DNA from: CBDDHT01 sp965227905
GTDB lineage: Bacteria > Pseudomonadota > Alphaproteobacteria > Rhizobiales > Methyloligellaceae
DNA: 64,000 nt
Assembly: GCA_965227905.1 (NCBI GenBank)
Contig: OZ245780.1
Location: 1,798,001 to 1,862,000, forward strand
Direction of reading: 5' to 3'
The translations under genes and the position numbers were made by a program. Below are positions 9,088 through 18,138 of the stretch, one piece after another. Position 1 is the first letter of the stretch; each line of letters begins with the position of its first letter. The notes beneath the pieces are model-generated. The model saw only the letters and a list, made by a program, of their open reading frames with translations, was not told where the DNA came from and did no database searches.

Positions 9088-9996
9088 TCAGTCGGTCGTG
9101 CCGCCCTTGCGAAACTCCACGCCCAGCGCATTTTCATAGACTTTCAGCATCGCGCTCTTGGGTTCGTCCGCATAGCCGGACGCCATTGCCGCCTGATAGC
9201 TTGAGATCATGGCGTTGACGACCGGTAGCAAGGCGCGCTTTTCCACGCCCATCTTCTGCACATTGACGATGTCCTTATAGGCGTCCTTCATCGCAAAATC
9301 CGTGTCGAAGCGCCGCTCCATCATCCGGGGAACGAAGTACTCCGAGGCAAAACTCCGGGAGCTGGCGGACGTGACCATACGGGCCACCTCATCGGGGTCA
9401 AGGCCGACTGCGACTGCCAGGGGCAAGACTTCGCAAAGAGCCACAATGTTGATGTTGTAGATGATGTTGTTGATGGCCTTCATCGCCTGGCCCGACCCGA
9501 GCGGACCGCCATGGATGACGTCTTTTCCAAAAGCTTCGAGATACGGCTTTGCGGCGTCGAAGGCTTCCTTCGTACCTCCGAACATGGTTGTCAGCGTCCC
9601 GTCATGGGCACGGAACGGCATCCCCGAAACCGGACAATCCCAATAGGCGATACCAGCCTTGTTCGCTTCTTCGCCAATGCTGAGCGCATCGGTCCGATCG
9701 AGCGTTGTGTTGTCGATGATGGTCAGGTTCGGGCGTGCTGCGCTCTGAATGCCATCAGCGCCGAAGATCGCCGCACGCACTTCCGGGGCAAAGGGCAGGC
9801 AGAGAAAGATGAGGTCGCATTTTGCCGCAACGTCAGCCGGACTGCTGCACGCGATGGCGCCGGCCTCTGTCAGCGGCTCGACGGCGGGCGGGTACGGATC
9901 ATGGACATGGAGCGTCCCGACCGACTTCAACAGGTTGAGCGCCATACCGCCGCCCATGCGGCCAAGTCCGATAAAACCGATCGTCTGCGATACCAT
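9088..9996 (-). CDS. NAD(P)-dependent beta-hydroxyacid dehydrogenase (3-hydroxyisobutyrate dehydrogenase family)
   Basis: 302 aa. The N-terminal Rossmann motif IGFIGLGRMGGGMA binds NAD(P). DCPVSGMPFRAHDGTL is the substrate-binding block and GSGQAMKAINN carries the catalytic Lys. The family oxidises 3-hydroxyisobutyrate, tartronate semialdehyde or related acids; the exact substrate is undetermined. The start follows AAGGG by about 8 bases. It stands alone between two hairpin-rich gaps. Confidence 0.9.
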   Translation of the reverse strand: MVSQTIGFIGLGRMGGGMALNLLKSVGTLHVHDPYPPAVEPLTEAGAIACSSPADVAAKCDLIFLCLPFAPEVRAAIFGADGIQSAARPNLTIIDNTTLDRTDALSIGEEANKAGIAYWDCPVSGMPFRAHDGTLTTMFGGTKEAFDAAKPYLEAFGKDVIHGGPLGSGQAMKAINNIIYNINIVALCEVLPLAVAVGLDPDEVARMVTSASSRSFASEYFVPRMMERRFDTDFAMKDAYKDIVNVQKMGVEKRALLPVVNAMISSYQAAMASGYADEPKSAMLKVYENALGVEFRKGGTTD

Positions 9997-10083
9997 CTTG
10001 CGTGCCCTTTGCGACTGGATAGAGGGCGCCTCTTATAGCAGTGCGCAGGGTCAAGACGAGTGTAGGTTATTTGCTTGGAAGTT

Positions 10084-10165
10084 CCATGCCGGCCCGCTCG
10101 CCCGGCCCAACCACCCAATAAGGGTACCCTCGGGGTGGTTGGGCCGGGCGAGCGGGCCGGCATGG
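10084..10165. repeat. 33-bp perfect inverted repeat (large GC-rich hairpin)
   Basis: The arms 10084-10116 and 10133-10165 are exact reverse complements, separated by 16 bases that contain a second palindrome (AGGGTACCCT). The structure sits between the stop of the SGNH gene and the start of the dehydrogenase gene, both on the minus strand. It could terminate transcription, or be a REP/MITE-like insertion; no T-run supports a classical intrinsic terminator. Confidence 0.85.
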
Positions 10166-10181
10166 TCCCAGCCAAAAAGAA

Positions 10182-12071
10182 TTAGTTCTTGTACTTTGCC
10201 AGGATGCGCCGGACGGCAGGCAGCACGGCATCGGCCATCGCCGCCTGACCTTCAGCCGTCGGGTGGAAGGCACCGCTATAAGAACTGGCCTGTAGCAGCG
10301 TTGAAGGATCGTTCTTGGCAAAGGGCAGGAGCTTGCCTTTGATATCCGTAAAGAGATGAACGTTGGCGGTCATGAAGGCATCGTTCGGTGTTCGGATCCA
10401 GCGTTGCCGGCTGGCATAGCTGCGGAACAGCGAGGGTCGATAGGGCAGCCACTTACCATCGACGAATTTGGGAAATTTGAGCTCATTCGGGTCGCCCGGC
10501 TCAACATCGCCAAGGCCTGCGCAAAGGCCCCGTCCGGCAAACCGCTTCACGTGATCGTCCACAAATGTCCAGCCATACTGTTTGGCATTGCGGCGCATGA
10601 GCTGACTCAGATCCGCAGCTACGGCCTCGGCGCCACCGATCCGCTTGGAGTCCAGTTCATAGAGCGGAAAAACTTCAACGCCCGTTGTTGCGGACGGACA
10701 GGCTGACGTCTGGTCGCCGAGCAGTCCAATAACGGGATAGGCGGTCAGGATGATTCGGTCCGGTTGCTTCCACGGAATGTGCAGATGATTGTGAATAGCG
10801 CGGCGAAGCATGCGGTAGCGCGCGTCAAGCCCACCAAACAAAGTGCGGGCCTGATCGGGAAGGAGGACGCTGCCAGTCAGCCGTCCGAGTTTCGTCAGCA
10901 GACTGCCATCCGGCAGAAGGGCGTGGGCAAGCAGGTTCGCAAAGCCGATATCGTTTCCGCCAATAGATATGAGCAGGACATCGATCTTACGGGCCTTTTC
11001 GCGCGGGCAGCGTTCGAGGAAGAGATTCTCTAACTCGGGCAGGGCGCCCTTCGCCATATAGGTCGTGGGGTAGTTCCGCATTTCATAGTCGCGGCCGCCA
11101 CATTGTGCTGCAGCAACATCGCCAAGCTGCGCGCGGTTCGGGCCGACTGGTGCATATTCGCCGCCGTTATATTTGAGGAGCAGCCCATTGGTGACTTCGG
11201 CACCGCTACAGGAAAAGCCGAGATAAGTGATCGCGCGTTTCGGGTCCTCCAGCGCAAGCTGAAGAGCGGTGCGCAATTGATGCGAGTAGAGGGAACGGTG
11301 ACAGGGCTGGCTTGACCAGAAGGCGCTCGGCAGAGCAATCGTGTGTCCATCGTAGGTGATGGTGGATTTCTTGCGTTTCGGATAGTTCTCTAATTTCCCG
11401 CCACCCGGGATCTTGCCAAAGCTCGATGTCTGATCGTCGTACCAGGCAACCGGATAGTCGGGATTGCCATCGGCGGAAGCAAAAGAGTCGCCAACCCCAG
11501 CAATCAGTACGTCGCGGATCTTGATTTTTGCACGTGCCAGCTCGAGTGAGCCGGATGACACAGTCAATTGGCCGCCGCCAGGGTAGGGAACGTCGAGAGA
11601 GATCGCTTCGCTGCAGGGTTTGACGATCGGTTCGTGCGGCGCGTTCTGTGTACCGTCGGCGCGAAACACCCATCGGCAAGGCTCTGAAACATCGGCAGCC
11701 CTGGGAACACGTGCCGATATCCGGTGTTGGCGCGGATTCACATAGTCATAGACATCGCCACAGGCCTCATGCCGGTGCGAGACAAGATGCCAGCAGGTCA
11801 TCGTAAATGCCGAACGCGCCCATCCCTGGGGAGTGCGAGCACTCAAATGGCGCTCGATCGAAAGCACATCGGGTTTTTGATTCTGCAGTTTGAGGTGATC
11901 GTAGGCTTGGCGATGTGGCTCAAGCAATGCCGGCGTGGAGAACAGGCGAAACGGATTCTCGAGTTGCCATTCAATGCCGTTGGCAAGGGCAGGGTGAGGA
12001 GTGCCAAGTACCAGACCAAGCAAGCCGGCGGCTGTAAAGCAAATTGAAGCTTTGGACGTGAGGCCGGTCAT
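10182..12071 (-). CDS. Secreted SGNH/GDSL-type hydrolase
   Basis: About 629 aa, long for the family. The N terminus is a Sec signal peptide (hydrophobic CFTAAGLLGLVLG, cleavage after HPALA). SGNH blocks: GVGDSFASADGNP (nucleophile Ser), SIGGNDIGF (Asn) and FHPTAEGQ (His near the C terminus). The insert between blocks I and III is unusually large and Cys-containing. SGNH enzymes are esterases or lipases, so this one probably acts on an extracytoplasmic ester. ATG 12071 gives the cleanest signal peptide; ATG 12086 is an alternative. Confidence 0.85.
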   Translation of the reverse strand: MTGLTSKASICFTAAGLLGLVLGTPHPALANGIEWQLENPFRLFSTPALLEPHRQAYDHLKLQNQKPDVLSIERHLSARTPQGWARSAFTMTCWHLVSHRHEACGDVYDYVNPRQHRISARVPRAADVSEPCRWVFRADGTQNAPHEPIVKPCSEAISLDVPYPGGGQLTVSSGSLELARAKIKIRDVLIAGVGDSFASADGNPDYPVAWYDDQTSSFGKIPGGGKLENYPKRKKSTITYDGHTIALPSAFWSSQPCHRSLYSHQLRTALQLALEDPKRAITYLGFSCSGAEVTNGLLLKYNGGEYAPVGPNRAQLGDVAAAQCGGRDYEMRNYPTTYMAKGALPELENLFLERCPREKARKIDVLLISIGGNDIGFANLLAHALLPDGSLLTKLGRLTGSVLLPDQARTLFGGLDARYRMLRRAIHNHLHIPWKQPDRIILTAYPVIGLLGDQTSACPSATTGVEVFPLYELDSKRIGGAEAVAADLSQLMRRNAKQYGWTFVDDHVKRFAGRGLCAGLGDVEPGDPNELKFPKFVDGKWLPYRPSLFRSYASRQRWIRTPNDAFMTANVHLFTDIKGKLLPFAKNDPSTLLQASSYSGAFHPTAEGQAAMADAVLPAVRRILAKYKN

Positions 12072-12120
12072 CGACGACACTTCCATATCGTGTCCCGCAA
12101 ACGTCCTGTCAGAAATGCCG

Positions 12121-12543
12121 TCATCTTTGCCTGCGCAGTTTCGAGAGCATCTTTTGGCGCAGACTGTCCTCGATGGCTTGCCAATGCGTCAGTTGTTCCG
12201 GTGAGAGAGCCGCCGCAAGACGGCGCTGTTGGGTCTCGGTCAACTCGCGCATATCGCCGCGCATGGCGAGCATCTTTCGCAAGGTCGGTTTCTCGCCCGG
12301 TGTGAAGCCATGGCGTTCGAACAGATCCAGCCGCTCCGAGATATTGCGCGTGAAGAGGTGACGAAGTGTTGCTTCCTTCTCCTCATCCAACTCCAGCTTC
12401 GTGAGGTTCCGTTCATAGTGGGCCTTGATCAGGCCTCGCACCTCGACCCTGTCGGCTTGAGCGCTCGGTGCTATCATGGACATGACCGTGCTGATCATGG
12501 CGAGGCCGGCCAGCGTCTGCTGCATCTTCACAAAGGTCGGCAT
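12121..12543 (-). CDS. Small secreted helical protein, Spy/LTXXQ-like
   Basis: 140 aa with a signal peptide (AGLAMISTVMSMIAPSAQA). The mature part is helical and charged, with the end block LAAALSPEQLTHWQAIEDSL resembling the LTxxQ motif of Spy/CpxP proteins. GGAAGGAAAAG lies directly before the ATG. It precedes the SGNH gene and follows the EF-hand lipoprotein on the same strand, so the three may form an envelope operon. Function is unknown beyond a periplasmic location. Confidence 0.72.
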   Translation of the reverse strand: MPTFVKMQQTLAGLAMISTVMSMIAPSAQADRVEVRGLIKAHYERNLTKLELDEEKEATLRHLFTRNISERLDLFERHGFTPGEKPTLRKMLAMRGDMRELTETQQRRLAAALSPEQLTHWQAIEDSLRQKMLSKLRRQR

Positions 12544-12578
12544 TCTTTTCCTTCCGGTGCCAGTGTTGCGGGACTTTG

Positions 12579-13013
12579 TCAGGGTGTTGCGATGCCCTGT
12601 TCTTCAGGCGTGAGCTCGCAGTCGCCGTTCGCGTCGAGATTCGCATAGACGGGATTGGGTCTGTTCAGGAATTCAGGCCGGCTCACCCGGCGATCGCCGT
12701 CGGTATCGAAATAGTCGACGGTGCCGTGTTCGAACGATGGCTCGCTTTCGATCAGTTTCTGGAATTCTGCATCCGTCAGAACACCATCGTGATTGTTATC
12801 GAGAAGTTCGAAGAGGTTTTGCGCGTAACCGCTCCATTCGGCGCAGGTGACCGTGCCATTCCGGTCGACGTCCCAAGCGCGCAACGTTGCGGCGAATCCG
12901 CTGGGAACCGCTCCCGCACCGGCGCCGAATAGCGTCTTGCGATCTGTAAAACCCGTGTTGCAACCGGCTGTACTCAGAGCACAGACCAGCGAGGCAATTC
13001 CCCGTAAGAGCAT
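12579..13013 (-). CDS. EF-hand calcium-binding lipoprotein
   Basis: 144 aa. The lipobox LSTAGC places the lipidated Cys at residue 18. Four EF-hand-type loops follow: DVDRNGTVTCAEW, DNNHDGVLTDAEF, DTDGDRRVSRPEF and DANGDCELTPEE. The third has Arg at a position usually taken by Gly or a ligand, and may be weak. It is probably a periplasmic calcium-binding lipoprotein. It is the first gene of the minus-strand envelope group reading to 10182. Confidence 0.87.
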   Translation of the reverse strand: MLLRGIASLVCALSTAGCNTGFTDRKTLFGAGAGAVPSGFAATLRAWDVDRNGTVTCAEWSGYAQNLFELLDNNHDGVLTDAEFQKLIESEPSFEHGTVDYFDTDGDRRVSRPEFLNRPNPVYANLDANGDCELTPEEQGIATP

Positions 13014-13232
13014 GCGTCGTCCCTTCGACCGCTGCCCCCCAACAGCGAATATACGTGCAGGCCGTGTGCGACCCGTCGGTCCTTATGTTGGGGAATTGGG
13101 AATGATGCGCTGGAACCGCAAGGGATGTGCGAAATTGTCCTGACAATTTCTCTCTCGAAACAGCAATGCCGGGTCAGCCATGCCCCGCGTCAGGCGCAGC
13201 CCCCCTGCGTATTGCAGTGGGTACCGCAGATG

Positions 13233-13249
13233 ATATATTCAGAATATAT
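13233..13249. promoter_or_regulatory. 17-bp AT-rich palindrome, putative operator of the methyl-transfer operon
   Basis: ATATATTC-A-GAATATAT is an exact palindrome around one central base, 43 bases before the methyltransferase start. The same 17-mer with two central changes occurs at 22581-22597 in the divergent promoter region of the pterin methyltransferase and the molybdopterin oxidoreductase. The FCD-GntR protein encoded in the operon is the likely binder (inference). Confidence 0.65.
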
Positions 13250-13292
13250 TCTGCGACGCCGATGCCGGCCAGTCAGTTAGGGAGGCGGGAAT

Positions 13293-14462
13293 ATGAAAGA
13301 ATTGACGTCGCGCGAACGAGTGCTCAGGACGCTCCGGCACGAGCCGGTCGACCGGGTGCCGCTCTTCTATCGTATGAAGCACGAAGCCAAAGAGAAGCTC
13401 GCGCGCATCTATGGGATCGAGGACGCCTCCACCGGGCGCAAGCACAATCCCGATCTCGAACTCCGCCTGGGCAACGATATTGTCCTCTACCAGATCGGCA
13501 TCAATGCCGACTTCTCGCATCACCCCATCAAGATCGGCGAGACCTGGTACAATCATTTCGGTGTCGGCTACGGCAAATCAGGCCTGGAAGTCCGCACGCC
13601 CGAAGAAGAAGTCGAATTCGCCAAGACTCAGGAATTTTGGGGACCTGCGAAGATCGTCCCGGAAAATTTCCCGTCTCATTTTCCGATCAAGTCGGAAGAA
13701 GATCTCAAGAACTACACCTGGCCCGATCCCGCCGATCCGGCGCTGCTTGATCCCATCGACGATATCGTCGCGAAATACGGGTCTGACTATTTCATCATTG
13801 TCGATTTGTCGTCGACCCTGATCGAGGCGGCCTATGCCCACATCATGGGAACGCAGAACTTCTTCCTGCAGCTCTTCGATGAACCGAAACTCGTTGAAGG
13901 CGTTCTTGACGGTCTGACCGAGTATTATACCGAGCTTGGCGTGAATGCGATCAAACGCGGCGCCGATATGATCCGCGTTGGAGACGATGTTGGCGCCCAG
14001 CAGTCCATGATGATCTCACCGGTCCAATGGCGCGAACTCGCGAAGCCGCGTTTCAAGTCCATGTTCGATCGATTCCGCAAGGAGCGCGAGGACATCTTCA
14101 TCAAGCTGCACTCCTGTGGCGACTATTCACCGATCCTGCCTGACGAAGTCGAACTCGGCGTTGACCTCTCCGGATTGATGCAGCCGACAGGCGGCAACAA
14201 GGATCAGGTGGGCATCAAGCGCGACTATGGTGCCGATATGGCGCTTGTCGGCGGTTTCGATGTCCAACGCCTGTTGCCCCGCGGTAGCGTCGAAGAAGTG
14301 CGCAAAGGCGTGCACGACGTGATCAAGAACCTCGGCACCGGCGGCGGTTACATCTTCTCGCCATCGCATTACATTCTCGCCGATGTGCCGATCCAGAACA
14401 TCTACACGATGCTCGAAGCGCAACGCGACTTCGGCACTTATGGCAAATATCCATTGAATTAG
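13293..14462 (+). CDS. UroD-fold cobalamin-dependent methyltransferase (MtaA/MtbA/CmuA-like)
   Basis: 389 aa of the uroporphyrinogen decarboxylase family, but with the HSCG motif (His-x-Cys, near residue 274) that binds zinc in corrinoid methyltransferases and is absent from haem-pathway HemE. The end block GGGYIFSPSHYILADVP also matches the methyltransferase branch. I do not see the third zinc-ligand Cys of MtaA/MtbA. The protein should move a methyl group between a substrate and the corrinoid protein encoded next. Start ATG 13293 follows GGGAGGCGGGAA. It is the first gene of an operon to about 19.1 kb. Confidence 0.86.
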   Translation: MKELTSRERVLRTLRHEPVDRVPLFYRMKHEAKEKLARIYGIEDASTGRKHNPDLELRLGNDIVLYQIGINADFSHHPIKIGETWYNHFGVGYGKSGLEVRTPEEEVEFAKTQEFWGPAKIVPENFPSHFPIKSEEDLKNYTWPDPADPALLDPIDDIVAKYGSDYFIIVDLSSTLIEAAYAHIMGTQNFFLQLFDEPKLVEGVLDGLTEYYTELGVNAIKRGADMIRVGDDVGAQQSMMISPVQWRELAKPRFKSMFDRFRKEREDIFIKLHSCGDYSPILPDEVELGVDLSGLMQPTGGNKDQVGIKRDYGADMALVGGFDVQRLLPRGSVEEVRKGVHDVIKNLGTGGGYIFSPSHYILADVPIQNIYTMLEAQRDFGTYGKYPLN

Positions 14463-14470
14463 GGCAGAAC

Positions 14471-14497
14471 GCCCATCGCCAGGTGCAGGTGATGGGC
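14471..14497 (+). other. Intercistronic hairpin
   Basis: GCCCATCGCC and GGTGATGGGC form a stem with one G-T pair and a 7-base loop, right after the methyltransferase stop. It may set the relative levels of the methyltransferase and the corrinoid protein, or stabilise the upstream mRNA. There is no T-run. Confidence 0.45.
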
Positions 14498-14578
14498 TCA
14501 GACCTGCTGTAATCGGTCGAACTCGTCGCACGCATTTGAGAGCGGATTGAACGAGTTCCAACGCGAGGGACGAAAGAA

Positions 14579-15286
14579 ATGTCAGAGCCGGAACTGAAGA
14601 TCCCGGAAGGCTGGGAGGGGAGAGCCCCGGAAGGCTGGGAATGGGAAACACTGTGGACCGCTGTTGAAACGGGCGATGCCGACTACGCTCACTCCAGGGT
14701 GACCGAAGCAATCGACGCGGGTATCGATCCGCGCGTCATTCTGGATGATGGCCTCTTCCCGGGTTTTACCCTTCAAGGCGACCGGTTTTCGGCCCAGATC
14801 ATCTTTATCCCGGAGATGCTGATTACAGCGAGGGCCATGAAGGCAGGCCTCGCACTGATCCGTCCGCTCCTGGCAGCCGCGGCTGAAAAGCCCATTGGTA
14901 CGTTCGTCATGGGAACCGTGCTTGGCGATATGCACGATATCGGACAGTCCATCGTGACGATCATGCTCGAGAACGCCGGCTTTAACGTCATTAATCTCGG
15001 AACGGACGTTCATCCCGACAAGTTCATCGAAACGGCTCTCGAAGAGAAAGCGGACCTGGTCGGATTCTCGGCGCTGCTTTCGACGACAGTCTACTACCAG
15101 AAGGTCACTATTGAGGAATTCCAGAAGGCCGGTCATCGCGACAAGGTCAAGATCCTCATTGGCGGTGCACCGACATCCCAGGAATGGGCCGATGAATGCG
15201 GTGCCGATGGTTGGGGTAAGGACGCGATCGATGCCGTGAAACTGGCGCTCAAACTCGTTGAAGAACCACGCGAGGCCTGGGCCTAG
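14579..15286 (+). CDS. Corrinoid (B12-binding) protein for methyl transfer
   Basis: 235 aa. A helical cap domain (residues about 20-100) precedes a Rossmann B12 domain with the complete base-off signature: DMHDIG (cobalt-ligating His), SALLSTT and GGAPTS. This is the MtaC/MtmC/MetH architecture, a methyl carrier between two methyltransferases. An extra Gly/Glu/Trp-rich N-terminal leader (about 25 residues, two near-identical EGW repeats) is unusual. It sits 116 bases after the methyltransferase and directly before the reactivase. Confidence 0.93.
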   Translation: MSEPELKIPEGWEGRAPEGWEWETLWTAVETGDADYAHSRVTEAIDAGIDPRVILDDGLFPGFTLQGDRFSAQIIFIPEMLITARAMKAGLALIRPLLAAAAEKPIGTFVMGTVLGDMHDIGQSIVTIMLENAGFNVINLGTDVHPDKFIETALEEKADLVGFSALLSTTVYYQKVTIEEFQKAGHRDKVKILIGGAPTSQEWADECGADGWGKDAIDAVKLALKLVEEPREAWA

Positions 15287-15287
15287 G

Positions 15288-17204
15288 ATGAGCGATCTGG
15301 TCACCGTCACCTTTCAGAGCGAAGACGAGGGTGGCCGCGACCGGTCAACATCCGCGTCGCGCGATACCTCGATCCTGGATGCCGCCCATGAGGCAGGGAT
15401 AGAGATCGTCGCGACATGCGGTGCGAGAGGACGATGCCGGAGCTGCCGCTGCAAGGTCATTGAAGGCGTTGTCCCGCCGCCGACGATGCAGGATACGATT
15501 CAGCTTGGTCATGAGGCGGTTCGCGAAGGTTTCCGGCTCGCGTGCCAGACAAGACTCGCTGACGATACGGTTGTTCTTCCCCTGCCGCCGCGGTCTGAGG
15601 CCGGTCACCAGATCCTGTCGTCTGAAACAAAGGCAACCGATGCGGCCGGATTCGAAATCGGTTCGGGTGTCATCAAGCATGTGATCGTCGTGGAGACGCC
15701 GACCAGCGAGCACCATCAGTCATCGGACCATGAAGAGGTCTTGAAAAGCCTCGAAATGGACCCGCCGCCGCGCGTGCCACTCGATATCCTACGGAAATTT
15801 CCGGCAGCGATCCGCGAGAATAAAGGGAATGTGACAGTCACCACATTCGAGGGTGAGATCCTCGATATCGAGGTGGGCGATACATCCGAAAAATCCTACG
15901 GTATGGCCTTCGACATTGGCACGACGAGCATTGTCGGTTCATTGCTCGATCTGTCGACAGGTGAAGAGCTTGCCTCAGTGGGAGGTATGAATCCGCAGGC
16001 GCCTTATGGCGGCGATCTGATGTCGCGCATTGCTTTTGCGCAATTCGATGCAAAGAAGCTCCAGACACTGCGCGCAAAGACGCTCAATGCCTTGAACGAC
16101 TTTATCAAGGAGGCCTGTGCCGAGGCGGAGGTCGATACCGGCAATGTCTACAAGATCGTGGTCGTCGGGAATACCTGTATGCACCACATTCTGCTCGGCA
16201 TCGATGTGACCTATGTGGGTCTTGCCCCCTATGCGCCTGTCGCGCGGGACTCGCTTGTTTTTCCAGCAACGGATCTTCCGCTGAAGGCGGCGCCGAATGC
16301 CCGTGTTTGCACATTGCCGATCGTTGCCGGCTTTGTCGGCGCCGATACCATGGCCTGTGTGATTGCAACGCGTATCTATGAAAGCGATGAGATCCGCTCG
16401 CTCGTTGATATCGGAACCAATGGCGAAGTTGTCATGGGCAACAAGGATGGGCTCGTTGCCTGTTCATCGCCTGCGGGTCCTGCCTTTGAAGGTGCCCAGA
16501 TCCGCCACGGTATGCGCGGTGCCGTGGGAGCAATTGAACGTGTTGAAATCGGGACTGATGTCTCCTGCACGATCATTGGTGGTCAGGCCGCAAGCGGGAT
16601 TTGCGGATCGGGACTGCTCGATGCCTGCGCCAAATTTATTGATGCAAAGGTCATGGACGCGTCCGGTCTCTTCAGACGCAGGAAACTCGAAGAATTGCCC
16701 GAGGCCGTCTCCAAGCGCATCGTGAGAGCTTCTGACGGCGCTGAGTTCGTATTGGTTTGGGCCGACGAGGCCGCGAAATCCGAGAACATTACGTTGACGC
16801 AAGGCGATGTACGCCAGCTTCAACTCGCCAAGAGCGCCATCTTCTCAGGCATCGCCATGTTGCAGAAGGTCATGGAAGTGCCGAACGACAATCTCGAGGA
16901 AGTCCTGCTCTGTGGAGGCTTTGGCAACTACATCGACATCGGCAGCGCGGTCAAAATCCGTCTGCTGCCAGAACTGCCGCTCGAACGGATTACCTATGTG
17001 GGCAATGCAGCCGCTCTCGGGGCTCAAATGGCGCTGCTTTCGGAAACCGAACGCAAACGCGCCGACAAGCTTGCTGCAGAAATGGATCATGTTGCCTTGG
17101 CAGCACGCCAGGACTTCCAGGAAATCTTTATCGACGGCATGAAATTCTCAGGTGAAGAAACGGCGCGGCCAAAGCGGCGCGCCCGAGCCGCAGCGGGAGA
17201 ATGA
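15288..17204 (+). CDS. RACo-like corrinoid reductive activator: [2Fe-2S] ferredoxin plus ASKHA/DUF4445 domain
   Basis: 638 aa. The N-terminal ferredoxin domain has CGARGRCRSCRC (C-x5-C-x2-C) and a fourth Cys in RLACQT. A linker follows, then from about residue 210 an actin-like ATPase domain (FDIGTTSIVGSLLD, VGNTCMHH, IGTNGEVVMG, CGGFGNYID). RACo proteins use ATP and a low-potential electron to return inactive Co(II) corrinoid to Co(I). The gene starts 2 bases after the corrinoid protein stop, so coupling is tight. This is the only such reactivase in the window, so it may also serve the second corrinoid module at 50.1 kb. Confidence 0.92.
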   Translation: MSDLVTVTFQSEDEGGRDRSTSASRDTSILDAAHEAGIEIVATCGARGRCRSCRCKVIEGVVPPPTMQDTIQLGHEAVREGFRLACQTRLADDTVVLPLPPRSEAGHQILSSETKATDAAGFEIGSGVIKHVIVVETPTSEHHQSSDHEEVLKSLEMDPPPRVPLDILRKFPAAIRENKGNVTVTTFEGEILDIEVGDTSEKSYGMAFDIGTTSIVGSLLDLSTGEELASVGGMNPQAPYGGDLMSRIAFAQFDAKKLQTLRAKTLNALNDFIKEACAEAEVDTGNVYKIVVVGNTCMHHILLGIDVTYVGLAPYAPVARDSLVFPATDLPLKAAPNARVCTLPIVAGFVGADTMACVIATRIYESDEIRSLVDIGTNGEVVMGNKDGLVACSSPAGPAFEGAQIRHGMRGAVGAIERVEIGTDVSCTIIGGQAASGICGSGLLDACAKFIDAKVMDASGLFRRRKLEELPEAVSKRIVRASDGAEFVLVWADEAAKSENITLTQGDVRQLQLAKSAIFSGIAMLQKVMEVPNDNLEEVLLCGGFGNYIDIGSAVKIRLLPELPLERITYVGNAAALGAQMALLSETERKRADKLAAEMDHVALAARQDFQEIFIDGMKFSGEETARPKRRARAAAGE

Positions 17205-17205
17205 G

Positions 17206-18138
17206 ATGCGTATTGATCTTCTCTTCGGATTTTTAGGTTCCGGTAAGACCACGCTCGCCAAGCGAATCCTTGAGGAATGGGGCCCGAAAGAACGGCTCGC
17301 CCTCATTGTGAACGAATTCGGCGACGTCGGCGTCGATGGCGCCGTCCTCGAAGGTAATGATATCGACATCGTAGAGCTGAGCTCCGGATGCCTTTGCTGC
17401 ACGCTAAAGGGATCGCTTTTGAATGCGATTGAGGAGATGCAGTCGAAGGCGCCACTTGACCACATTGTGATCGAAGCAACAGGTGTTGCCGAGCCGGAAG
17501 AGATGCTGGCAACCTTTTCCGATCCGACCTTCAAGAAGAACTATGAGCTTGGCCCGATCACGACCGTGGTGGATGCTCCGAAATACGCCAAGATCAAGCA
17601 TGCGCTTGGGCCGTTCTTTGTTGCACAGATCGAGAAAGCCGACATGCTCATTCTGAACAAGGTCGATCTTGGCGATAGCGAAACACTCGATGGGACCAAG
17701 GATGATGTGCGTGCATTGAACCCGGATGCCGTAATCCGGTTCTCTGAGCGCGGCGATATCGATATCGCTGAAATCATGAAGGGACCGGAGAGCCAGGTTG
17801 CGTTGCGCTACACCGGCGGTGATGCCCATGATCATGACCATGAGCACGATCACCGCCATGCGCCTGCCGATTCCTTTGTCATCGATATCAATGGCGGTGT
17901 GTCCGCTGATGGGTTGAAAGCGTTTTTTGCTGCTGCGCCCGATGATCTATGGCGTGCAAAGGGCTTCATGTTGGTTGATGGAAAGCCATCGTTGATCCAG
18001 TTCGCGATGGGCGAGCTAGAAATCACCGATGCGGATGCTCGTGACAAAGACTATCTTGTGATGATTGGCAAAGACCTCGATGCCGCTCCGCTTCGGGCAG
18101 ACTTTCTGGCACATGCCTGCGAGAGCGAGGACGCATGA
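17206..18138 (+). CDS. CobW/HypB-type (COG0523) P-loop GTPase
   Basis: 310 aa. The Walker A GFLGSGKTT is near the N terminus, with SSGCLCCT (the CxCC metal motif of COG0523), EATGVAEP, and NKVD for guanine. A His/Asp-rich segment (DAHDHDHEHDHRH) precedes the C-terminal CobW domain. COG0523 proteins are metallochaperones or help insert metal or cofactor. In this operon it may deliver zinc to the UroD-type enzyme or support corrinoid loading (inference). ATG 17206 lies just after the reactivase stop, with GGGAGA upstream. Confidence 0.9.
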   Translation: MRIDLLFGFLGSGKTTLAKRILEEWGPKERLALIVNEFGDVGVDGAVLEGNDIDIVELSSGCLCCTLKGSLLNAIEEMQSKAPLDHIVIEATGVAEPEEMLATFSDPTFKKNYELGPITTVVDAPKYAKIKHALGPFFVAQIEKADMLILNKVDLGDSETLDGTKDDVRALNPDAVIRFSERGDIDIAEIMKGPESQVALRYTGGDAHDHDHEHDHRHAPADSFVIDINGGVSADGLKAFFAAAPDDLWRAKGFMLVDGKPSLIQFAMGELEITDADARDKDYLVMIGKDLDAAPLRADFLAHACESEDA

